Shown here in pieces: positions 32,661 to 43,730 of a stretch of 64,000 bases of DNA (positions are counted from its first letter, which is position 1; each line of letters opens with the position of its first letter). The DNA lies in contig NC_134540.1 in NCBI RefSeq assembly GCF_050624435.1, positions 106,917,739-106,981,738 of the forward strand. The letters run 5' to 3'. The position numbers were made by a program, and so were the translations under genes. The DNA comes from Tenrec ecaudatus. Taxonomy: Eukaryota > Chordata > Mammalia > Afrosoricida > Tenrecidae. Under the pieces are notes generated by a model. It did no database searches and was not told the origin of the DNA. It worked only from the letters and a program-made list of their open reading frames with translations.

Positions 32661-34609
32661 AAGATCCATTTGGCATCAGCAATGATACCCTTGTTCCACG
32701 CCCTCTTCTGAATCCAGCCCCAATCTCTAGCAGCTCCCTCTGAATGTGCTGCTGCAACCACTGACGAATGATCTTGGAAAAAAAATCAGTGATATTGCTG
32801 TACAATTTTCACCTTCTGTTGCGTTTCCTTTCCCCAGAATAGGAATTTATATGGATCTCTTCCAGTCGATTGGCCAGGTCGCTGTCTTCCATATTTCTTG
32901 GCGAGGACAAAGGAGGGCTAGCAGTGATTCATAAGTTGGTGAAAATTTTCAGTGGGGAGCCCATCAATTCCTGGAGCCTTGTGTTTCCGTGAATGCCTAG
33001 AGTGTGGCTTGAACTTCTTCCATCAGTACCACTGGTCCTCGAGCATATGCTCGCTTGTGAACGTTGACCGCTTCCGTTGGGTGCAGTGATTATGCATTCC
33101 TTACATCTCCTTGGATACTCCCTGCACCATTCAGCAGTTTGTCCGTAGAGCCCCTCATCATTGCAACCCCAGACTTGAACTTTTCCCCAGTTCTTTCAGC
33201 TTGGTAAAAGAGAAGCATGCTCTTCATTTTTGGTTTTCTTTTTTTGTTTTGTCTTCTACGTCCAAATCTTTGTATAATTAATATAATGTATTAATTTGTG
33301 ATTTGCCTTTTGAAATGTTCGATTGGACTCTTCTACGTCATCATTTCTTCTATTTGTTTTAACTTCTCTTTGTCCAAAAGCAAGTTTCAGCATCTCTACT
33401 GACATCCACTTTGTTCCTTTCTTTTTAACGACCGTTTTTCTTTCTTTATGCGTGATGTTCTTGATGTCATCCGACAACTCTGGTCTTCAGTCCTGAGTGT
33501 TCACTTCCTCACATCTGTTCTTGAGATGGTCTCTAAATGCAGATGAGATATACACAAGGTCATATTTTGGCTCTGGTGGACTTACTTTAATTTTCTTTGG
33601 CTTCAATCTGAACTTGCATATGAGCAATTGATGGTCTGTTCCACACTTGGCTCCAGCCTTGTTTTGACTGACAATATCGAGCTTCTCCATAGTTTCTGGC
33701 CATAAGGGTAGTCAGTTTGCTTCCTGTGTATTTCATGTGGTGAGTTCCATGTATATTATTACCATTAAGCAATGAAGAAGTTTTGCTCTTGAAAAATTCT
33801 ATCATGTGATCTCCAGCTTCATTTATATCCCTACGGTCTTATTTTCATCCTTCCCCTTTACTTCCAACTTCCTCATTGTAATCACCAGTACTTATCAATG
33901 TATCTCGATTTTATGTTTGATCAATTTCTGACTGAAGATGTCGGTAGAATTATTCAATTTCTTCATCACTGGCTTTAGTGGTTGGTATGTAAATTTAAAC
34001 TATAGTTGTATTAACTGGTCAAATTTTTAGATGTATATTCTCCTATCACAGGTAGCATTGTACTTCAAGATAGACCATGATGTGTTTGCTTGTTTTTTAA
34101 TAATTAATATGATGCCATTCTTGTTGAAAGTTTCATTCCCTGCGTAGTAAACTATATGGTTGTCCAATTCAAAATGGCCAGGTCCAGTCCATTTCAGCTC
34201 CCTAATGCTAGGATATAAGCGTTTATGACTTTCCCTCCATTACCGAGAACTTCTAGTCTTCCTTAATTTATACTTCATACATTCCACATTCCAATATTAG
34301 TGGCTGTTTCCTCTCATTTTGAGTTGTGACCCATCCACAAATGAAAGTCCTCAGAGTTTTATTCTCTCCATATGATTAAGGTTAACTGGAGAGACAGCTC
34401 TTCTTCAGTCATGTTTTGAGTGTCTTCCAACCTGAGGGGCTCATGTTGTGGTTTTACGTCAGATAATATTCTGCTGCATTCATAACATTTTCAGTGCCTA
34501 ATTTTCAAGAGTGGACTGCTTCTTTCTCCATCCTAGCTTATCCTTAGTCTGAAAACTCCACCAAAACCTCTTCTCTGTGGGTGACCCTGATGGTACTGGA
34601 CATACCAGT

Positions 34610-34820
34610 GTTTAAGTTGGTAAAGAGAGCACCAGTGGCAAAGACATTATGCATTGAGCTGCTACCTGCCAGGTCAGCAGTTCAAACCCACCAGCCACTC
34701 CACGGGAGAAAGACTGCTCACATAAAGAGGCCCGATCTTGGAAACTTACAGGGACCGTTCTACTCTGTCCTATTGGGTCACTATCAACTCAATTACAGTT
34801 TGCTTTTTGTTTTTCTTTTT
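34610..34820 (+). mobile_element. AfroSINE
   Basis: 'accagtggcaaagacattatgcattgagctgctacctgccaggtcagcagttcaaacccaccagccactcc', 'tggaaacttacagggaccgttctactctgtcctattgggtcactatcaactc'. Confidence 0.85.
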
Positions 34821-35129
34821 TAAGTTTGGTTCGATGATGTATTTATTTACTTATTTAGTTTTTCAATGATATATTTATTACTCAGGATGATCTTTTTTGT
34901 TTTTTCTTTGCTCTGGATCATCTCTTGAAGAATCACCATTGATCTTTCTTAGTTTCTAGTTTGTTTCTCTTAAACAGTGTCAAATTACACTTGTTTTTCC
35001 TTTTTAAAAAAAATTCCTTAGATGAAATCTATGATGATAAGTAAATATACCTATATATCCATATTATACAAATATATTGCTCCTCAGGCTCTTGCCCATA
35101 CATGCAGAGATTTATTTCAAATGGAACAT

Positions 35130-35345
35130 GTTTAAATGTGTCTCTGCTCTCAGTGGATGACTGCAGGCAAGTTAGCTTTCTGCCTCAATTTTCTTATCTT
35201 TAAAATGAGAATACTATGTTAATCATATTTACATCATAAGGTTATATTGAAAATTATATGAGTTAATATCTGTTTTAAAAATACCCCAAAATATAAAACA
35301 GTGCCTGTCACATAATAAGCACCAGGTAAGTACTTGATATTATAT
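35130..35345 (+). mobile_element. MIR SINE
   Basis: 'ctctcagtggatgactgcaggcaagttagctttctgcctcaattttcttatctttaaaatgagaatac' and 'acagtgcctgtcacataataagcaccaggtaagt' is a nearly complete MIR. Confidence 0.8.
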
Positions 35346-35411
35346 TTCTAATTTTATCGGGATGTGTGCTTCAATATTTATTCTGTCTTATCTTTTACTT
35401 GACTTCTTAAC

Positions 35412-37165
35412 CTGTTGTGTTAAGCTAGTTTGTCTGGAGAAACAGACCACTGGGCACTCATCTATGTACAAGGAAAAACTTAATACCAAGGAGCAACGTT
35501 ACATCTCCTGCAGGGGAGAGGAGGAGGGTGGGGAAAGGGCAGAGGCATCCAACAAACCCAGGGACAAAGGAACAAGAGATCTAAATCCATAGTGAGGAAG
35601 GGAAAGAATGCCTGGTGGGGTTCGACCAAGTGCAATGTAGGTGAGAGAAGGTTCTGAGAGCCAAATGAAAGTCCAACATGATAGTGGGAGAGGAGGAAAG
35701 TAAAAGGAAATAGAGGAAAGAACTAGAGGCAAAAGACATTTATAGATGTATAAACAGAGCCATGTACATATGTAAAGATATTAATATATAATGATAGGGA
35801 TATAGCTATAGGTTAAGTATAAAGGTACCAGACAGACATTGAGTCTCTATTCAAGTCCTCCATCAATGCAAGAACACTTTGTTCTAATAACCTGGCATTC
35901 TGTGATGCTCACCTTCCTGACATGATCATTGAAGACAAATTGATGCATAAGTAAATGTGGTGAAGAAAGCTGATGGCGCCTGGCTATTAGAAGATATAGC
36001 ATCTGGGGTATTAAAGGATGGAAGATAAACAAGTGGTCATCTAGCAATGAAGCAACAAAGCCCACATAGAAGAAGCACACCTGCCTGTGTGATCACAAGG
36101 TGTTGACAGGATCAGGTAGCAGGCATCGGAAGACTCCAAACAAACAACCATTTTGATGTGAATGAGCTGGGTCGTAATAGAGACCCAAAGCCCATATGTA
36201 GACAATTGGACATGCCCTCACACAAGGGTCACAAGGAAATGACTAGCCAGCCAGGGTACAGTGTAACAATGATGAAACACACAACACTCCTCTAGTTCTT
36301 TAATGCCATCCCTCATCATGACCCCAGGTCTACCTTACAAACCTGGCTAGACCAGAGCATGTACACTGGTGCAGATAAGAGCTCTTGACACATAGAATCG
36401 GGGACAGATAAACCCCTCAGGACCAATAATGAGAGTAGCGATACCATGAGCGTAGGGGAAGGTAGGGAGAGAAGGGGTAAAAGGAGGAACCGATCACAAT
36501 GATCAAAGTACACCTCCCCCCCAGGGGGACAGACAACAGAAACATGAGTGAAGGGAGACAGCAGATGGTATAAAATATGAAAATAATTTATCAATGATCA
36601 AGGGTTCACGAGGGGGTGGGAGGGAGGTGAAAAAAGAGGAGCTGATACCAAGGGCTCAAGTAGAAAATGTTTTGGGAATGATAATAGTAAGTACAAATGT
36701 GCTTGATACAATTGATGTCTGGATTGTTATAAGAGCCATAAGAGCCCCGAATAAAATAATTTATTAAAATAAAATTTTTAAAAAAGAAGGCATCTCAGCC
36801 CAGTCCAACTCAAGTCCTTAGGTCCAACACTAGCCAGGGGCCCTCCTCAGATTCACAGAGTTGTGAGTCAATGACACGGAAAACTGAGGTGGGAAACAGT
36901 GGGAGCACAGAGCCCGTGGATCCATGGTTGATGGAAGCTACCAGCCCTCGGGGTAGGTGCCCCACGTGGGGCCGCACCTGGCAGCAGACAGAGTCCCAGT
37001 GAGGAGGCAAGTGAAGTGGCAGAGAGGAATTGCCTCGATTCAATCTTGCCCTTATGCAAAAGGTCACACCCCAAAATAGCGGTCATCACGCTGACCAGTT
37101 GATTGATGGGCTGGACTCCACCCCTAGCCAGGAGTGTCTAGTTGACATAATATCTCACAAGCACA
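35412..37165 (-). mobile_element. class III-like LTR, split by family R
   Basis: Left part 35412-35507 starts 'gttgtgttaagctagtttgtctggagaaacag'. Right part about 36786-37165 reads 'aaggcatctcagcccagtccaactcaagtcc' to 'atctcacaagcaca'. The join falls about 95 bp into the LTR. Solo, with no internal region. Fossil. Confidence 0.7.
35508..36785 (+). mobile_element. family R copy inside an LTR
   Basis: It starts in the 'gggagaggaggagggtggggaaagg' block, then has 'aacaaacccagggacaaagg', 'atagaggaaagaactagaggcaaaagacatt', 'gtcctccatcaatgc', 'tttatcaatgatcaagggttc' and the tail 'gccccgaataaaataattt'. About 1.28 kb, no exact duplication found. Target near 'acattaagaaggcatctc' of the LTR. Confidence 0.85.
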
Positions 37166-37299
37166 CCTATTATGTGATTATTGGGAATGTGAGATTCATC
37201 TATATTCTTCAGAAGTTGTTGCTAAGGGAGCCATTGAGTTGATTTCAACTCACTGTGAGTTGAAATCCTGTGGCAGAGGTTGCCGCCTAGGTTGAAATC

Positions 37300-37450
37300 G
37301 TATGGAGTCCCTGAACGACCTTCAATGAAGTCGATTGACACAGTGGCTGCAACACTGGGGTCCAACAGAGATTGTGAGGATGCTGCCGGACTGGGCAATG
37401 TTTTGTGCTGTCGTACAGATATAGGGTCGAAATGATTGGAGCTAACTGGA
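37300..37450 (+). mobile_element. RTE 3' end fragment
   Basis: 'attgacacagtggctgcaacactggggtccaacagagattgtgaggatgctgccggactgggcaatgttttgtgctgt' is the RTE tail. A short SINE-like antisense scrap lies at 37215-37265. Confidence 0.65.
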
Positions 37451-37454
37451 CAGC

Positions 37455-38880
37455 AGCTGACTCCCTAACGTGTATGGATGTGCATCCTCAAGTCTTTCCC
37501 CAGCAGGGTCCCCACGTGGCTTTGACCTCCCAACTTTTTGATTAGTGGCTGAGTGCGGAACTAGTTGAGGTCCTGTAATTTTTTCATCAAACTGCTGAAA
37601 CTGTCTGGTAATTCAACCTATTAATGATGCTTTTGATCTCTGTGTTTTAAAACAATTAAAAATTTTTATCTGCTATATTCTGATAGCCATGCACTAAGAA
37701 ATCCAAATGGAGTCTAATTTACATCTTTGTGGATATTTATCGCATTTTGCTTCTATATATTTGCACATGCAGGTCTTCCCATGAGCTTCGTGGCCTATGA
37801 TGACCATGGCTTTTTATCATTCTCATGTGTCCCTCCTCTTTGTCCGCCGGCTTTTGTTTAGATACAGTGATTGGAATGCCTTTCTTTCTTACGTCCGCAT
37901 AAGAATTCACTTTAGTTTATGTCTATTCTTTTCCTGAAATGTGCTTTAGGACATAATCCAAAATCCATCCTCTCTTTGGATTTGGATTTGGTTTCAACCC
38001 GCGTGGTACGCCGTTCTTTTGGAGAATGTGGTCAGTGTTGGAAGTGTCATGTGGGGACAACATTTCGTCACCGGGCAGGCTTGGCTTGGTTCAAACACTC
38101 TTCATTAGGCCCAGATGTCAGCGGACATTTTTGTCTCTTCTGTTTTCATGGCTGGCTCTGCCTTTGACTAAGCACTCCCTCCCTAGATGCAGAACTGAGC
38201 TTGCCCAGAACACACGCACAATCGCACAGTCTCTCTCACACTACACTCTTCCCACCTCACACGTCCCACACTCTCCTTGCACTCAAATCGCTCAGAGACT
38301 CCCCTTCTCACACTCTCCTGCACGTTCACTCATATACTCACAGGCTCACACATGCACACCCACCCACACTCACAGACACACCCACTTCCCCCAAGTGCCC
38401 AGGACGGCCACTGGTGACCCATGCGTACTCGTCGATTTGAGAGGCCCTTAGCATGCGCCATCTTGCCCCTCTTCCCCAAGCGGGGCAACCTCACCCCTAT
38501 GCCATCCCTCCCTCCTTTGGGCCCTTCTGGTCTCGCAAACCATCCCAAGCACTTACCAAGGCATTTCTTTAAAAACTGCCCTTCTTCATCTCCTTTGTGT
38601 TAGTAAATTTAAGGCAAATAGCATCATTTGGTTCTTTCTATTGAAACCAAGAAATCAATTATCCAATCAGCCTTATCATTTAGTGTCTGAATCCCCCAAG
38701 GGTGCTCAGGGACACCCTGACTCCACGCCAGATCATTAGATTAGATGACTCTTTTGCACATAAAAGTTTCAGAACCACTGGCCTGATGAACGTTTTGAGT
38801 CTTCCAATTTTAGTAAATACAGACAGTGACAAACGGAACTTAGCCATCCTTTTCGCTCCTCAACACCCCCAGGCATCCAA
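37455..38880. other. unassigned, with a CA-rich stretch
   Basis: No gene or repeat is certain. 38200-38390 is rich in 'cacac' and 'ctcaca' (imperfect CA/TCACA). A 141-codon ORF (38026-38451) crosses it and reflects that composition. Confidence 0.4.
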
Positions 38881-38884
38881 GTTC

Positions 38885-39110
38885 ATATGCCTCTGGGCAG
38901 GATGGGGGAGGGAGCATCGGAATGCATCGGGATTGCATAACCCACTTTAAAGGTGATGTGACCACATGTGGAGGGGGAGAGGACGGGGAGTGGAATGCTG
39001 TACAATTGGTGTGGTAATGATTGTACCAAATCTCCTCCATATGACTGAGCGATTGAACTGTATGATGCGTAAGCTACATGCCAATAAAACTGTTGGGAAA
39101 CAACAGCAGC
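38885..39110 (+). mobile_element. L1 3' end
   Basis: 'aaaggtgatgtgaccacatgtgga', 'aatgctgtacaattggtgtggtaatgattgtacc', 'tgactgagcgattgaactgtatgatgcg' and 'ccaataaaactgttgggaaac' match the 3' end seen at 16980-17205, so this is a lineage L1 3' terminus. Confidence 0.7.
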
Positions 39111-39224
39111 AACAACAAACCCTCTGGGTGACTTCACCTGTTCCTCATCCACTCCAGCTTTCATATGAAATCAATGACCAACACCTGTAAGTCCTCTTTC
39201 CTTAGTACACACCTCTTCCCGTAC

Positions 39225-39545
39225 TCTTCTCCTGTCCCACTGCTTCTAGAATTTTGTGCTTTTAGCTCCTGGATGACTACTTCATCTTTCTCCTTCCTCG
39301 TCCAGCCCATAGTCTGCCTCTCTCCACGAAGTCAGGCTGCTTTTCCCAAACGGCAGATCTCATGTATCATTCGCCTTCTTCAAATCCCTCGGTGCTCCCC
39401 ATGGTGTTCAGAATAAACACAAGACCCTTGTTTGAAAAGCCTGCCGAGCTGTCCAGCTACACACTCCTTCTACCCTAAGCTGCAGCCACACTGCCTCATT
39501 CTCCCTTGTCCCTGATTGCTGGGTCTCTTCCCTGCATTCTGAAGG
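39225..39545 (+). mobile_element. L2 LINE fragment
   Basis: 'aatccctcggtgctccccatggtgttcagaataaacac', 'agctgtccagctacaca', 'tgcagccacactgcctcattctcc' follow L2 ORF-end order. Mammal-wide relic. Confidence 0.6.
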
Positions 39546-39714
39546 CGGGGTACCAAGAGATCCAAATAGTTTCACTTATTGGACATCAGTCACCTTTTTG
39601 CTTATATATTTTGCTCTGGAATTTGGTACATCTGATGAATTTTGCCTTTTTTCTTAAGTTAGGAACTTCAGGGTCATTTTTTTTGAAGCAGCAAAACAAC
39701 AAAAGACCCTTTTA

Positions 39715-40165
39715 TGGTGAATTGGGTGAAGGTTCACAGAGCACATCCGTTTTCCATTGAACAAGTCATACGCATTTTGTTTCAGGTCATTGATTGCAAT
39801 CCTACAAGGGAGCATCACTCATCTACCTGGGTTTCCCACTGCCATGGCTCCATCTTCCTAACCTTGCTCCTTTTGAACTTTGTTTTTGGGCAAATGTTGT
39901 CCTGTTGTTGTTTGTTTTTAATTTTCATTGTGAATGGGTGATGGTTTATTTTATTGTGAATTTATATGGTTATTTTTATTGTGAATTGGGTGATGAGCAC
40001 ATAATGTGACTTGTACACATTCTGTTTCCGCTTATTCACTGCAAGCCCCTGAATGTGACATCACCCATCCCACCTCCTCTCTGTGTTTCCTGCGTCCAAC
40101 CCTTCTCTCCTAATCCTTCTGAACTTTGTCCTTGGAGAAATGCTGCTGCCTTGAGCATAGACGGC
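39715..40165. repeat. two diverged units of an unnamed repeat in tandem
   Basis: Unit one (about 39715-39915) has 'tggtgaattgggtgaaggttcacagagcacatc', 'atacgcattttgtttcaggtcattgattgcaatcct', 'cctaaccttgctccttttgaactttg'. Unit two (about 39960-40160) repeats this as 'tattgtgaattgggtgatgagcaca', 'tacacattctgtttccgcttattcactgcaagcccc', 'ctcctaatccttctgaactttg'. Origin unknown; perhaps an old L1 tail. Confidence 0.45.
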
Positions 40166-40169
40166 CGAT

Positions 40170-40895
40170 TATTCTAAATGGCTGATTAGCCTAAGGCGTT
40201 TGTACCTCCCTCATTTTATTATTCATCTTCTTGATCTGTGTACTGGTTAGCTGAAAACTGAGCCACAGGGGTGAGTTCACGTTCAGCCCGGAAGGGTGAC
40301 CAAGAACCATAGTTTCAGAGGTCTTGGCAGTCTCTATCTGACCAGTTAGCTTGGTCTTCTTTTTCAAATGCTTTTGAGTTTTGTTTCATATGCTCCCATT
40401 CTGCCCAGGACTCTTGAATGCAGCCCTTTTCAGAGTGTCTGGCTGTGGCTGCCAGGCACCATCTTGTTCTTCTGGTCTCTGTGTCATGGAGCCCGGGGTT
40501 TGTGTGGCTCATTACTCCTTCGGAAGTGTTTTCACAGCTCTTAAGACATAAGTTGCAACCCATGAAAGCAAGCCATAGAGCATTTTCTTTGTAAATTATT
40601 CTGTGCCGATGGACTTTGATGTGCTCCAGGCCCACGGATGCATTCCCTCCAAGTATTTATAGTTATGTCTCAGAAGTTTCTGTAACTTTGCCTCTTGTAA
40701 TTTCTTGTAATTTCCAATTATCATACTAATGTAACATCATGTGCCTGGAATTCCAGTTCTCTGTCTTTCCCCAGCTAACTCCAACCTGTCCTTGGATATT
40801 TAGTGTAGCTATCTCCTCCCAAGAGACGTCTTCTTTTCCCCAGGCTGGAGAAGGGGTCCTTTTCTCGCCTCCTCTAATGGTTTGAGTTGAGCCTT
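40170..40895. other. unassigned, LTR-like in parts
   Basis: 40280-40640 has 'accaagaaccatagtttcagaggtc' and 'caaccatgaaagcaagccatagagcattttctttg'-like text that could be an old LTR, but I cannot place it. Short antisense ORF of 106 codons at 40315-40635. Confidence 0.3.
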
Positions 40896-40899
40896 ATGG

Positions 40900-41092
40900 C
40901 ATTACTTACTTATGGCACCTTACTTTCCTTGTTCACTTGTTCCTTATTCACTTGTGCGTCTTCCTCCAAGGTTGTGAGCAATGTGCAGGCTGGACTTGTA
41001 AACTTGATATCTCACAATCCCACCTTCTAGAGTGGGCCCTGACTCTTAGTAGCCTCCTCAATAAATGTTTGTTGAATAAATATATGACTAGG
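40900..41092 (+). mobile_element. L2 3' end
   Basis: 'ttcttccaaggttgtgagca'-like text followed by 'agtagcctcctcaataaatgtttgttgaataaat', the standard L2 3' terminus. Confidence 0.6.
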
Positions 41093-41191
41093 ACACTAAT
41101 TCTTGCTATATGTGGATTTTAAAAATAGTTTGAATTTGCTTCAGAGGAACAACTGATTTTATTGTTCTCTCCCTTATTTTTGGTAAAGCGT

Positions 41192-42878
41192 TGTGCTAGT
41201 CCGGGTAGACTAGAGAAACAAAATAGACACTCATGTGTATAGGAAAGAGCTTTATATAAACCTTAATTGTACATTAAGAAAACATCCCTGGGATCAGTTA
41301 CCAGGCATCAAAGAACAAAAAATCATATCATTGACTGCACACCTCCATGATAGGATCGCTGAAGACAAATGGGTGCATAAGCAAATGTGGTGAAGAAAGC
41401 TGATGGTGCCCGGCTATCAAAAGAGATAGTGTCTGGGGTCTTAAAGGCTTGAAGGTGAACAAGCGGCCATCTAGCTCAGAAGCAAATAAGCCCACATGGA
41501 AGTAGCACACCGGCCAGTGCGATCACGAGGTGCCCAAGGGACCAGGTATAAGGCATCATGCAAAAAAAAAAAGATATAAGTGTGTGTATGTATGTGTATA
41601 TATGTGTATCTGTATATATGTATGTATATATATGTATATATATATATCATATTAAATGAAGGGGGAAGTGCAGAGTGGAGACCCAAGGCCCAAGAGTTGA
41701 CCAATGGAGATCCCCTCATAGAGGGGTTTAGGAGAGGAGATGGGTTAATTAGGGTGTGAGGTAGTATCGATGAAGAACACAGCTTTCCCCCAGATCCTGG
41801 ATGCTTCCTCCCCCCAACTACCATGATGCGAATTCTACCTTGCAGGGCTGGATAGGACAGAGGCTGTACACTGGTGCATATGAAGGTTGGAGGTACAGGG
41901 AATCCAGGGTGGATGATACCTTCAGGACTAAGGGTGTGAGGGACGATGCTGGGAGAGTGGAGGGTGAGTGGGTTGGAAAGGGGGAACTGATTACAAGGAT
42001 CCACATGTGACCTCTTCCCTGGGAGAGGGACAGCAGAGAAGGGGGGAAGGGAGACTCCGGATAGGGCAAGATATGACAAAATAATGATGTATAAATTACC
42101 AAGGGCACATGAGGGAGGGGGGAATGGGGAAGGAGGGGGAAAAAAAAAGAGGACCTGATGCAAGGGGCTTAAGTGGAGAGCAAATGCCTTGAGAATGATT
42201 GGGGCAGGGAATGTATGAATGTGCTTTATACAATTGATGTATGTATATGTATGGATTGTGGTAAGAGTTGTATGAGTCCCTAATAAAATGTAAAAGAAGA
42301 AAAGAGAAAAAAATGATTAGGGCAAAGACTGTACAGATGTACTTTATACAATTGATGTATGTATATGTATGAACTGTGAAAAGAATTGTATGAGCCCCAA
42401 TAAATTGTTAAAATAAAAATTAAAAAAAAGAAAACATCCCAGGCCAGTCCAGATCAAGTCCATAAGTCTGATATTAGCCCCATATGCCTATACCAGTCTG
42501 TACCATATGAATTTACCAGTATGTAAATTCCTCTTCAAGACACACACAACACATGCAATGATGCCCAGAGCAGGAAGATCACAGGCGAGTGGGTGGAAAA
42601 TCTTGTGGATCCAGTGGCAGTGGAAGCATCTCAGCACTGGCAGGGGTCTCCATGTGGCTCCTTCAGCTCCAGGGTTCTGGTTCCATCAGCATGTAACTCC
42701 ATGTGGTTTGTCAATAGGAATGTCTCCCAGGGTGTGTATGTGTGTCCTGCCTCGAGCGAGCTATTTTCCTCTTTAGTGGCTCCAAATGAGGTCATCAAGC
42801 TGCAACTTGATTGACAGGTTAAACCCCACCCCTTCACCCTTAAGTCTCAAATTGACAGCAGACTATGTAACTATCACA
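41192..42878 (-). mobile_element. class III-like LTR, split by family R
   Basis: Left part 41192-41288 (TGTGCTAGTCCGGGTAGAC to AAGAAAACATCCC). Right part 42428-42878 goes on from the same bases to 'gtaactatcaca'. Minus-strand orientation, solo. R sits about 97 bp into the LTR. Confidence 0.8.
41289..42427 (+). mobile_element. family R with rearranged start and two successive 3' ends
   Basis: aagaaaacatccc flanks the insert exactly (41276-41288 and 42428-42440). It begins with a block that normally lies further right ('gggatcagttaccaggcatcaaagaac'), then goes back to 'gctgaagacaaatgggtgc'. A first tail ends at 'cctaataaaatgtaaaagaag' (about 42295). A second 3' unit follows ('atgattagggcaaagactg' to 'gccccaataaattgtt'). 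A simple (TATG)n-like stretch lies at 41580-41650. Confidence 0.9.
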
Positions 42879-43284
42879 ACCTTCAATATTACTGTTTTTA
42901 AATCTCTTTAGCTCTCTCATATACCTTTTGGTAGTGTGATGTATTTGGCACTAAGATGAAAGAAAATATAAGCATTCTCTGTTAGTCATTGTGACCAATT
43001 TGCCTTTTCTCTGAATGCCCCTTTGAGATTTAAATAGTCTATTTTTTCATGATCCCTGAAATGAAGGGTTTTTAGTGTTACTACTTTTTGATCTTGAAGG
43101 TTTAGAAATGCTGTTCTTCTATTTTTAAAGCAGACCAATTTGACAGAGTAGCTGACCTGGGATGATAATGCTTGGTGCTAAATTGCTTTGTAAATGTTTT
43201 CTCTGCTTTTCAGTTATAAAACTGAGATTTCTTGCTTTCACTTCTCTGAATTATAACTGCCTTAGTTTGCTGTTGATTTAACCT
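42879..43284. other. unassigned
   Basis: AT-rich text with no family signature and no ORF of note. Confidence 0.4.
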
Positions 43285-43615
43285 TTAAAAAATATTGTGA
43301 AGTAATAAGCCAGACACAAAAGGACAAACACTGTGTGATCCCATTTATATGAAATATCTGGAACAGGCAATTGCAGAAAGACAAACATTTATTAGTTGTA
43401 ACCAAGAGCTGGGGAGAGGGAATTGTTGCTGAAGAGATACTGAGTTTCTGTTTCCAGTGATTAGAAATGCTTGGAAATGGATAGGGGTGGTGGTAGCACA
43501 ACACAGTGAATGTAATAAATAGCTTTGAATTGTACACCTAAAATGGTTAAAATGGCAAGCTTTTTGTTACATGTATTTTACTACAATTAAAACATTTAAA
43601 TATAGATATATTGTT
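43285..43615 (+). mobile_element. L1M 3' UTR
   Basis: 'aagccagacacaaaaggac', 'tgtgatcccatttatatgaaatatctgg', 'ttgtacacctaaaatggttaaaatggcaagctttttgttac' is the classic L1M 3' end. Confidence 0.8.
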
Positions 43616-43730
43616 CAATTAAAGAACATAATATTAGTGACAACCACATTTATAGTAGCAACAAATAAAATACTTAGAGAAAAAAATTAACAAGGTATGA
43701 CTAAAATCTACTTGAAAGACATTTTTAACC

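Larger units (their letters stand above)
31635..34560 (-). mobile_element. RTE/BovB LINE, about 2.5 kb, with endonuclease and RT remnants
   Basis: Reading from 34560 leftward: the endonuclease region includes the antisense frames 33587-33805 and 33487-33690 (AKCGTDHQLLICKFRLKPKK, which carries the catalytic-type TDHQLL motif). 33100-32880 follows into the RT N-terminus. 32690-32805 includes QRELLEIGAGFRRGRGTR, matching the RTE 'QAGFRKGRGTRD' RT motif. 31640-32030 is the RT C-terminus ('gtctattggaccagctgtacgggttatgattttcttgatattgag'). Frame breaks are many, so it is dead. An AfroSINE and an R piece are inserted. Confidence 0.85.

Noticed and set aside
35508-36785. Target duplication for the R copy at 35.5 kb
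   Set aside because: 'acatctc' left and 'gcatctc' right are too short and offset; a small deletion at the join cannot be excluded.
38026-38451. 141-codon ORF
   Set aside because: It crosses a CA-rich stretch and is explained by composition.
41471-42163. 230-codon antisense ORF as a gene
   Set aside because: It lies wholly in the R element and runs into simple repeat text (many Tyr/Ile/His codons from TATG repeats). No start or domain is shared.
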